In this document: positions 1 through 5,148 of the stretch, piece by piece
How the letters are laid out: every line of letters starts with the position of its first letter
Numbering within the stretch: the first letter of the stretch is position 1
NCBI GenBank assembly: GCA_018666235.1
Contig: JABJAB010000053.1
Location: 1-5,412 of the forward strand
Length of the DNA: 5,412 nt
Direction of reading: 5' to 3'
Origin: Ilumatobacter sp.
GTDB lineage: Bacteria > Actinomycetota > Acidimicrobiia > Acidimicrobiales > Ilumatobacteraceae
Made by a program: the position numbers and the translations under genes
Notes under the pieces: generated by a model
What the model was told of the DNA's origin: nothing
What the model saw: only the letters and a program-made list of their open reading frames with translations
The model's database searches: none

Positions 1-765
1 CAGTGCACCAGCAAGGCGGTCTTCGTTCATTCGAAGCTTGCGCGCAATCCACCGGATGAACTGCTCGGCACGCCCCTGCCCCTCCATGATTCCGATCACG
101 AGGAACGCGGCAATGCCGATGACGATGATGCCGGTCAACGCGGCCGTTCCGTACACCGGGTTGACGCCACGCCGGGGAATCGACACGATGAGCCCGAGCC
201 AGAACACCAGGTTGAGCACCACTGCTGAACCAATGCCGGCGGTCGCCAGCGCGAAGCCGGCATCCGGACCCTTGATTCCGGACAGGGTGAGCAGTCGGTA
301 GCCAAGCGCCGAGCCCGCCGCATTGCCACCTGGCACGACATTGGTCAGCGCCCTGGTTGAGAGCTGGATGCGGAACATGCGCATCCCCGACAGGGACGCG
401 CCGGCCTCGCCGAGCGCGGCGCGAGTAAGCAGCGAGTAGAAGTAGAGCGCGATGATTTCCAGCGCAAACCCAACAGCGAGCAGAACTGGGCTGACGTTAC
501 GAAGTTCGCTGGCGGCCTGAACGAACTTGGGCAACAAGCCGATGGCGAACCAGACGACGAGTGCGAACAGCGCCATCCTCACGCCGAACCGGATCGGACG
601 GATGCGTGGCTTCAACTTGACGTCGAGCTGCGGCAATGCGGCCAGCTCACCGGTTGGCAAGACCTCACGATCCATCTCGTGGGTCTTGTCGTGGGCGTCC
701 GGCGCCCCCGATTCAAGCTCGTCCGGCTCGCCCGGCGCGTCCGGCTCACCCGGCTCAACAGTCAC
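1..765 (-). CDS. LPG-synthase-TM / UPF0104-family multi-pass membrane protein, N-terminal part
   Basis: The first 255 residues are visible; the gene continues beyond base 1. The start is a GTG preceded by AGGAAG with a 5-nt spacer, and an in-frame TAG lies four codons upstream, so a longer protein is excluded. Residues 1-55 are hydrophilic and rich in Pro, Asp and Glu (PGEPDA/PGEPDE), likely cytosolic. Hydrophobic segments follow at about 60-80, 91-115, 170-196 and 205-227. The stretch TNVVPGGNAAGSALGYRLL (141-159) resembles the conserved Pro/Gly-rich segment of the lysylphosphatidylglycerol-synthase transmembrane domain (PF03706, TIGR00374). Members that carry a soluble synthase domain make and flip lysyl-phosphatidylglycerol, whereas stand-alone members are mostly uncharacterised 'flippase-like' proteins. 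No synthase domain can be seen in the window, so lipid translocation is only an inference. It is the last visible gene of the minus-strand block, 132 bp after the serine hydrolase. Confidence 0.8.
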   Translation of the reverse strand, partial: MTVEPGEPDAPGEPDELESGAPDAHDKTHEMDREVLPTGELAALPQLDVKLKPRIRPIRFGVRMALFALVVWFAIGLLPKFVQAASELRNVSPVLLAVGFALEIIALYFYSLLTRAALGEAGASLSGMRMFRIQLSTRALTNVVPGGNAAGSALGYRLLTLSGIKGPDAGFALATAGIGSAVVLNLVFWLGLIVSIPRRGVNPVYGTAALTGIIVIGIAAFLVIGIMEGQGRAEQFIRWIARKLRMNEDRLAGAL

Positions 766-770
766 GAGTA

Positions 771-776
771 CTTCCT
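771..776 (-). promoter_or_regulatory. Shine-Dalgarno site fixing the GTG start of the membrane protein
   Basis: On the minus strand AGGAAG lies 5 nt before the GTG at 765-763. It overlaps the end of an ATG-TAG start-stop pair (780-775) in the same frame, so the ATG cannot be the gene start. This is one of the two clear ribosome binding sites in the window. Confidence 0.65.
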
Positions 777-808
777 ACATGATCAGCGGGCATGACACGA
801 CGCATTGT

Positions 809-856
809 GGCGTGAACGGTGGCGTGAACGGTGGCGTGAACGATGGCGTGAACGGT
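809..856. repeat. Four-copy 12-bp tandem repeat (GGCGTGAACGGT)
   Basis: Four head-to-tail copies of GGCGTGAACGGT occupy the gap between the serine hydrolase stop and the membrane-protein start. Copies 1, 2 and 4 are identical; copy 3 ends in GAT instead of GGT. The unit length is a multiple of three, but no convincing gene covers it on either strand. It could be a slippage product or a set of protein-binding sites. The core GCGTGAACG occurs once more at 5010-5018 in the divergent intergenic region. The repeat itself is plain; any function is unknown. Confidence 0.85.
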
Positions 857-884
857 TGGCTCATTGCTCCGCGCACAGCCAATC
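854..884 (-). terminator. Weak hairpin downstream of the serine hydrolase
   Basis: GGTTGGCT (854-861) pairs with AGCCAATC (877-884) over 8 bp, including one G-U wobble, around a 15-nt loop. It begins 13 bp after the hydrolase stop in the direction of transcription. There is no T-run after it on the minus strand, and it leads into the 12-bp tandem repeats. It may be a weak terminator or an RNA-stability element, or it may be chance. Confidence 0.25.
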
Positions 885-897
885 GGTTGCGGCGTGA

Positions 898-1893
898 TCA
901 GCTGAGTGTCCGGAGCATCGCGTTGAGCCGCGTGCGTAGTGCCGGCGCGACGGAAATGTCCGTCTGCCCAAGATGGACGAGCACGATCTCGGCATTCGGG
1001 ACGACCACGATGAACTGGCCTGCGTAGCCGTGACATGAGTAGCTCCCTGGGAAATCGGGCCACGACCACCAGTGTCGTCCGTAGCCGAATCCGGTCTCGT
1101 CGTCGGTGGCGATCTGGTGCGCCGCATGCGCCGTCCAGCCAGGTGGAAGAATGCGCTCGCCCGCTCCGAGGTCGGCCACTCCGTCGTGACGGTAGAGCTC
1201 GCCGAACCGCATGAAGTCGCGAGCCGATGCGTAGACGTAGGACGATCCGACAAAGTCGCCTGCACCGTCGAACTTCGGTTCGGCCGATGCCATGCCGGCG
1301 GGGCCGAAGAGCCGGTCAGTGAGGAAGGTGCGCATCGAGGCCTCACGCTCGGCTGGGTCGCCACCGGCCGAACCGTTGACGATGTCCCCGATGATGCGAG
1401 CGACAATATTCGACGTTCCCGACGAGTAGCTCCACACCGTGCCAGGTTCATGAACCAGCGGTTGGCCTGCTGCGTATTCGGCGTGGCTCGGCCCACTCTC
1501 GCCGAAGAGCATTTCGAGGCAGTTCGAAGTCTCCCCGTCGACGTAGTCCTCGATGAAGTGAAGGCCCGAGCGCATCTCGAGCAGTTGCAGCGTGGTGATT
1601 TCAGCCTTCGGCGTACCCGCCCACGCAGCCACCGGTGCCGGTGCATCGACGTCAAGGAGACCGTCAGCGACCAGGATCCCGACCGCGGCGTGGGTGACCG
1701 ACTTGGCCATGCTCCAAGAGATCAGCGTCGAGTCGGCGTCGAGATTCGATGCCGGCTGAAAATCGTTGGCGGGCTGAGTGCCGTACTGCTCGGCGATCAC
1801 CTCACCATGCTGCTGAATCAGCAATGCGAGTGACCGACCCTCGCTTTCTGGGCGCGAGAAAAGCGCATCGACAAGGGAGGCGACTTCGGACAT
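898..1893 (-). CDS. Serine hydrolase, beta-lactamase/class C family, cytoplasmic
   Basis: The protein of 331 residues has the penicillin-binding-protein/beta-lactamase fold (PF00144). The nucleophile motif S-x-x-K is S61-M-A-K64, inside LISWSMAKSVTHAAVGIL. The second motif is Y156-S-S in VWSYSSGTSNIVARI, and the third-motif region is H288-G-Y-A-G292. The family includes esterases, D-amino-acid peptidases and 6-aminohexanoate-dimer hydrolases, so the substrate cannot be given. No signal peptide or membrane segment is seen, which argues against a secreted beta-lactamase. The frame stays open upstream to 2109, inside the preceding ATPase gene, but the extra residues are Arg/Pro-rich and unlike the family. 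The ATG at 1893 gives a normal N-terminus (SEVASLVDALFSRP). It has no clear Shine-Dalgarno sequence, and an in-frame TTG at 1941 is a weaker option. The gene lies 56 bp after the second ATPase and is probably in the same transcript. Confidence 0.85.
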   Translation of the reverse strand: MSEVASLVDALFSRPESEGRSLALLIQQHGEVIAEQYGTQPANDFQPASNLDADSTLISWSMAKSVTHAAVGILVADGLLDVDAPAPVAAWAGTPKAEITTLQLLEMRSGLHFIEDYVDGETSNCLEMLFGESGPSHAEYAAGQPLVHEPGTVWSYSSGTSNIVARIIGDIVNGSAGGDPAEREASMRTFLTDRLFGPAGMASAEPKFDGAGDFVGSSYVYASARDFMRFGELYRHDGVADLGAGERILPPGWTAHAAHQIATDDETGFGYGRHWWSWPDFPGSYSCHGYAGQFIVVVPNAEIVLVHLGQTDISVAPALRTRLNAMLRTLS

Positions 1894-1949
1894 CTGCGCA
1901 CCGTAGCTTGGCGCGCCGAGAACAAATTGGCCTGCAGCCAACCGGAGCG

Positions 1950-3038
1950 TCAGACGAGGCGAGCAGAGAGGTCGATGAGACCGGGGACGTCGTGGATGTC
2001 GACCTCGAGCAGCGGCAGCTCGATGATGGGGGCGTCGCCCGCCAGCACCTCGAGTTCGACCAGTTCGGCGCGCTCGGCCACAGCAAGGTGGGTCAGTTCC
2101 GCGTGCCAAGCGACGTGGTCAGCAAGGGGACCGTCGTCGAGATCGGCGAGCAGCAGTGCATCTTCGTCGGCGAGGGGCTCGGGCATCGGGTGGATCAGGT
2201 TGACCACGAGACCAGCGAAGGGGAACCTCTTCTCATGCAGCGCGTCGAGCAAATGTTTGGCTTCGCCGACGGCCTCGGACCGCGGGCTCGATACGACGAT
2301 GAATGCGGTGTTCTCATCGCGCAGCAACGCAGAGACTTCCTTGGCTCGCTTGCGGAGACCGCCTTCGATGTTCGCGAGCGACCGGAAGAACCCGATGGTG
2401 TCTTCGACGATCTGCGGGCCGGCGAGTCGCTTCACTGCCCACAGAAACATGGAGGCGGCGGTGTCGGTAATCTTCGCGAAGGCCCGCTGGCCGGCAGTGA
2501 GCGCACGGTAGACGGGGTGGCCGAGGAAGCCGACGAGCCGGTCAGGAGCTTCGAGTAAGTCGATGGCATGACGGCTCGGCGGGGTATCAACAATGACCAG
2601 ATCCCACTCACCACTCGAGTGCAGTTGGTGCAGCCGTTCGATGGCCATGTACTCCTGCGCACCCGACAGAGATCCAGATATTGCCTGGTAGACGGGGTTG
2701 TTCAGGACCGCATCGGCTTGCTTCTTGTTGCTCGACTGATCGCGGACGAGACGGTCGAAGGTCTGCTCGGCATCAAGCATGAGCGCCCAGAGTTCACCAT
2801 CGTTGGCGCCAGTGGTGATCCCGGGGACCTGGTGCGGCTCGTCGGCTTCGGCATCATCGCCAAGCCCAAGTGCGTCTGCGAGACGCCGGGCAGGATCGAC
2901 GGTGACCACGACGGTTCGTCGACCTGCCTGCGCCGCAGCGACGCCCAGCGCGGCGGCCGTGGTCGTCTTGCCCACTCCTCCCGGGCCACAGGTGAGCATC
3001 AGCTTGGCCTCGGTGACGGCGACTTCGAGCGAGGTCAC
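1950..3038 (-). CDS. Get3/ArsA-like ATPase, Rv3680 (BagB)-type subunit
   Basis: This 362-residue protein belongs to the Get3/ArsA branch of the SIMIBI ATPases. The deviant Walker A is G18-P-G-G-V-G-K24-T-T: the P-loop lysine K24 is present, but the signature lysine position holds P19. Switch I contains D48 in TVDPARRLADALG, the likely water-activating Asp. Switch II/Walker B is VIVD151TPPSRH, and VVN280 is a candidate adenine-contacting residue. SLSGAQEYMAIERL (123-136) resembles the corresponding stretch recalled from M. tuberculosis Rv3680, which has been called BagB, a bacterial Get3-like protein. Residues about 160-225 are helical and hydrophobic, where Get3 forms its client groove. The GTG start overlaps the TGA of the upstream ATPase (GTGA), giving translational coupling and probably fixed stoichiometry. 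No arsenic genes (arsR, arsB, arsD) are nearby and no ArsA metal-site cysteine set is visible, so arsenite export is unlikely. The client is unknown. Confidence 0.88.
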   Translation of the reverse strand: MTSLEVAVTEAKLMLTCGPGGVGKTTTAAALGVAAAQAGRRTVVVTVDPARRLADALGLGDDAEADEPHQVPGITTGANDGELWALMLDAEQTFDRLVRDQSSNKKQADAVLNNPVYQAISGSLSGAQEYMAIERLHQLHSSGEWDLVIVDTPPSRHAIDLLEAPDRLVGFLGHPVYRALTAGQRAFAKITDTAASMFLWAVKRLAGPQIVEDTIGFFRSLANIEGGLRKRAKEVSALLRDENTAFIVVSSPRSEAVGEAKHLLDALHEKRFPFAGLVVNLIHPMPEPLADEDALLLADLDDGPLADHVAWHAELTHLAVAERAELVELEVLAGDAPIIELPLLEVDIHDVPGLIDLSARLV

Positions 3039-3994
3039 TGCGTCGCACCGATCGGAACAGCGCTGGCAAGCGCATCGGCGAGAAGCTCGAGATCGGCGGC
3101 ATCAAGTCGCGGAGTGGCAAGACGAGGCAGCGTGATGATCGGCTCGGCGCGAGCAGTAGCGAGTCGCTCGATCTGCTCGCGCTGTTGGGCCAGGCGGCTT
3201 CGGCCGAACGCCGCAGCGGACTCGAGCGAGGACTTGGCCGCTGCCGACAGCTTGATCTTGTGCGAGCGTGCGGCCATCGCCGGTGACTTGTCGAGGCCGG
3301 GACGGTCGGGCCAGCATGCGTTGACGACGAGCGGCAGGAGCGAGATGCCCAGGTCATCGCCGAGTTCGTTGGCCAGTTCGATCATTTCGGTGATCGGGGT
3401 CTCCTCGGGCAACGCAACGAGCAGTGCCATGCAGCGGGCAGGGTCGGCAAGCATCTCGCTCACCTCTTGGGCCTGATCGAGTACGGGACCGGACTTCACG
3501 ACGTCGGAGAGCCCCGAGGCCGACCGGAGGAAGGGTGCGGCATGACCGGCGGGCGGAGCGTCGACGATGATCAGGTCAGCGGTCTTGTCCCGTTCGAGTT
3601 CTTTGATCTTGCCCAGCACCAGCAAATGTTCGAGCCCGGGCGTGGCCGCAGCAATCATCGGGAGCGAGGCGGCCGATGCGGCACGGCGCAGCAGTCCACC
3701 GACGCCCTTCAGCTCGAGATAGTCGCCAAAGGCCTGCTCAGCGGGGATGCTACGAGCGCGGATCGTGCCGCCGCCAGGGCCGCCAACCTTGCGTTGCAGC
3801 ACGTGGTCACGATCATTGATCTCGCGGCCGCCGAGCAGCTCACCCATGCCGGGTCGACCGTCGACGGCAATGAACAGGACGTCGGCGCCCTGCTGTGCTG
3901 CCGCGAGCGCGTGCGCTGCGGCGACCGTGGACGAGCCAACGCCACCCTTACCGGCAACGACGACGACGCTGCTCTGCGTGAGCCAGTCCGTCAT
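3035..3994 (-). CDS. Get3/ArsA-like ATPase, Rv3679 (BagA)-type subunit, P-loop lysine missing
   Basis: This 319-residue protein is the first member of the ATPase pair. The Walker A region reads VVVVAG15-K16-G-G-V-G-S21-S22-T23. The signature lysine K16 is present, but the invariant P-loop lysine is Ser21; the Mg-binding-type Ser22 is kept. Switch I has D45 (AVDGRPGMGELLG), and switch II is IIVD145APPAGH. TPGLEHLLVLGKIKELERD (118-136) and the following Asp motif match the layout recalled for Rv3679, which has GKGGTGKST at the P-loop. The ATG at 3994 is fixed by an in-frame TGA five codons upstream. No Shine-Dalgarno sequence is seen, so translation may be weak or leaderless. The 3' end overlaps the next ATPase by 4 bp. 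Loss of the P-loop lysine should impair ATP hydrolysis at its own site. It probably acts as a heterodimer partner, lending K16 in trans. The pair order matches mycobacteria. Confidence 0.85.
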   Translation of the reverse strand: MTDWLTQSSVVVVAGKGGVGSSTVAAAHALAAAQQGADVLFIAVDGRPGMGELLGGREINDRDHVLQRKVGGPGGGTIRARSIPAEQAFGDYLELKGVGGLLRRAASAASLPMIAAATPGLEHLLVLGKIKELERDKTADLIIVDAPPAGHAAPFLRSASGLSDVVKSGPVLDQAQEVSEMLADPARCMALLVALPEETPITEMIELANELGDDLGISLLPLVVNACWPDRPGLDKSPAMAARSHKIKLSAAAKSSLESAAAFGRSRLAQQREQIERLATARAEPIITLPRLATPRLDAADLELLADALASAVPIGATQ

Positions 3995-4054
3995 CGACAG
4001 ATCGATTCGTCAGCAGCGGCCATCGATGTCACGGTATCTGCAGAAATTGCCTCG
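3995..4054 (-). promoter_or_regulatory. 60-bp gap before the ATPase pair, possible weak promoter
   Basis: The gap follows the double hairpin and precedes the ATG of the first ATPase. On the minus strand it holds GATACCGT, whose TACCGT (4036-4031) fits a loose TAnnnT -10 pattern and would give a leader of about 30 nt. No convincing -35 hexamer lies 16-18 bp further upstream. No Shine-Dalgarno sequence precedes the ATG. If the hairpins terminate transcription, a promoter must lie here; the sequence alone does not settle it. Confidence 0.2.
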
Positions 4055-4089
4055 TTAGGCGACCCCGGCCGACTCCGCGAACCGGGGTC
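4049..4089 (-). terminator. GC-rich double hairpin across the lyase stop codon
   Basis: GACCCCGG (4061-4068) and CCGGGGTC (4082-4089) form a perfect 8-bp stem with a 13-nt loop inside the last codons of the lyase gene. It is directly followed by a small GCCT-CGTT-AGGC hairpin (4049-4060) that holds the TAA stop. On the minus strand AATTTCT follows, a poor T-tract. The arrangement suggests an actinobacterial-style tail-less terminator or attenuator between the lyase and the ATPase pair. It lies mainly in coding sequence, so codon constraint and high GC could also produce it. Confidence 0.4.
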
Positions 4090-4969
4090 CCGCAACACCG
4101 ACATGGCTGGCCACTGGCCGGCCAACGGCACCGCATGCCAACGCCGCGGCATCGATCAGGCCCGATACTGAGCAGCCGGTGTCAACGCCCATGGCTTCGA
4201 GCGCGTGTGCAACGTCTTCGATGGCGACGTTCCCACTCGCTCCCGGGGCAAACGGGCAGCCCCCAAGACCGCCAACGGCAGCGTCGATGCGGTTGGCTCC
4301 GGCAGCAAGCGCTGCCAGACCGTTGGCGACTGCCAGCCCCCGCGTGTCGTGCATGTGGGCTCCGATCGACACGTCGACAGCTGACGTGACGTGCTCGACC
4401 AGGAACGTCACCTCGGGCGGCACGGCCACACCGATGGTGTCGGCAAGGCCGATCGAGGACGCACCGGCGTCGACCACCCGGCGGGCGACGTCAACCACGC
4501 GGGCCGGATCGATCCGCTGCTCGTACGGGCAGCCGAATGCTGTCGACAGCGTCATCTCGATCACCGCACCCTGATCGATCATCGGCGCGGCGAGCGCTTC
4601 GAATGCGGCAATGGCATCATCGGTCCCAGCGCCTGCGTTGTGGCGGCTGTGGGTGTCGCTGACCGAAACGACGTATTGCAGATGCGTGAGGCCCGCTGCC
4701 ATGGCACGTTCCGCGCCCCGACGGTTGAGCACGAGGCCCCACCGCACGACCTCGGAGCCAGCGGTCGCGGCGCACAATTCGTCGGCGTCGGCCATGGCGG
4801 GCACTCGGTCGGGTCGCACGAAGCTCGTGAGTTCGAGTTCGCGGACGCCGGCCGCGACCAGGGCTTCGAAAAGTGCCAGTTTCGTTTCGGTCGGGACGGG
4901 GGCTTCGTCTTGCAGACCGTCACGCATCGAGACGTCGCGCAGGATGATGCTGGAAGGAAGATCGTTCAC
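4055..4969 (-). CDS. mvaB: Hydroxymethylglutaryl-CoA lyase family protein
   Basis: The protein has 304 residues, the usual length for HMG-CoA lyase, which splits HMG-CoA into acetoacetate and acetyl-CoA in leucine breakdown. It is a TIM-barrel enzyme of the DRE-TIM/HMGL-like family. R16-D17-G-L-Q carries the catalytic Arg and a metal-ligand Asp. E46 sits in ELTSFV, followed by the VPAMADADEL stretch. H205-M-H207-D supplies the metal-binding histidines. GLGGC238PFAPGASGN247 is the lyase signature with its active-site Cys and a metal-ligand Asn, and it separates this protein from isopropylmalate and citramalate synthases. The residues before RDGLQ are DVSM rather than the usual EVGP, so a related acyl-CoA lyase activity remains possible. 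Start: a GTG directly preceded by an in-frame TAG, with no Shine-Dalgarno sequence; the next ATG would fall inside the catalytic motif. No other leucine-catabolism gene lies in the window. Confidence 0.85.
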   Translation of the reverse strand: MNDLPSSIILRDVSMRDGLQDEAPVPTETKLALFEALVAAGVRELELTSFVRPDRVPAMADADELCAATAGSEVVRWGLVLNRRGAERAMAAGLTHLQYVVSVSDTHSRHNAGAGTDDAIAAFEALAAPMIDQGAVIEMTLSTAFGCPYEQRIDPARVVDVARRVVDAGASSIGLADTIGVAVPPEVTFLVEHVTSAVDVSIGAHMHDTRGLAVANGLAALAAGANRIDAAVGGLGGCPFAPGASGNVAIEDVAHALEAMGVDTGCSVSGLIDAAALACGAVGRPVASHVGVAGPRFAESAGVA

Positions 4970-5148
4970 CTACACAGTCTTGCCGAACCCGATCACGCCA
5001 ACCGCTCTCGCGTGAACGAGCGTCTATGACGAGCGCCACACAACTGCCGATTGGCCTCGGCGAGCGCGCACCGGTCGAATACGGTTGAGTTGTCCAGCGT
5101 CGTCCTGACCACTCGACAAATCAGCTCGTACCACCACGGAGTCACCAC
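4970..5148. promoter_or_regulatory. Divergent intergenic region with short repeats
   Basis: This 179-bp region lies between the divergent lyase and lipoprotein genes and should hold promoters for both. No hexamer pair close to the sigma-70 consensus is convincing; TACGGT (5080-5085) is a possible -10 for the plus strand, with no good -35. Near the lyase side are a 5-bp inverted repeat CGCTC/GAGCG (5003-5007 and 5018-5022) and a direct repeat ACGAGCG (5016-5022 and 5029-5035). GCGTGAACG (5010-5018) matches the core of the 12-bp tandem repeat at 809-856. These may be operator sites, but in GC-rich DNA such short matches are also expected by chance. Confidence 0.3.
5138..5141 (+). promoter_or_regulatory. 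Shine-Dalgarno site choosing the GTG start of the lipoprotein
   Basis: GGAG lies 7 nt before the GTG at 5149. The alternative ATG at 5167, in the same frame six codons later, has no purine-rich site before it. This favours the GTG. Confidence 0.55.

Noticed and set aside
809..856. CRISPR array
   Set aside because: The 12-bp units are contiguous without spacers and far shorter than CRISPR repeats; no cas gene is present.
898..1893. Antibiotic-resistance class C beta-lactamase
   Set aside because: No signal peptide is present, and the second and third motifs (YSS, HGYAG) differ from those of true AmpC enzymes (YxN, KTG). It belongs to the broad esterase/peptidase-like serine hydrolases.
1894..2109. 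N-terminal extension of the serine hydrolase to an ATG at 2109
   Set aside because: It would overlap the second ATPase by 160 bp, and the added residues are Arg/Pro-rich, as expected for an out-of-frame reading of a GC-rich gene. The ATG at 1893 gives a family-like N-terminus.
1749..3476. Long open frames on the plus strand (1749-2558 and 2568-3476)
   Set aside because: They lie opposite the two ATPase genes, which have clear motifs. Their translations show no recognisable domain and are typical antisense shadows in high-GC DNA.
1950..3994. Arsenite efflux (ars) operon
   Set aside because: ArsA similarity is at the family level only. There is no arsB, arsD or arsR, and no paired-cysteine metal site was seen. 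The two half-size subunits fit the Get3-like pair of actinobacteria better.
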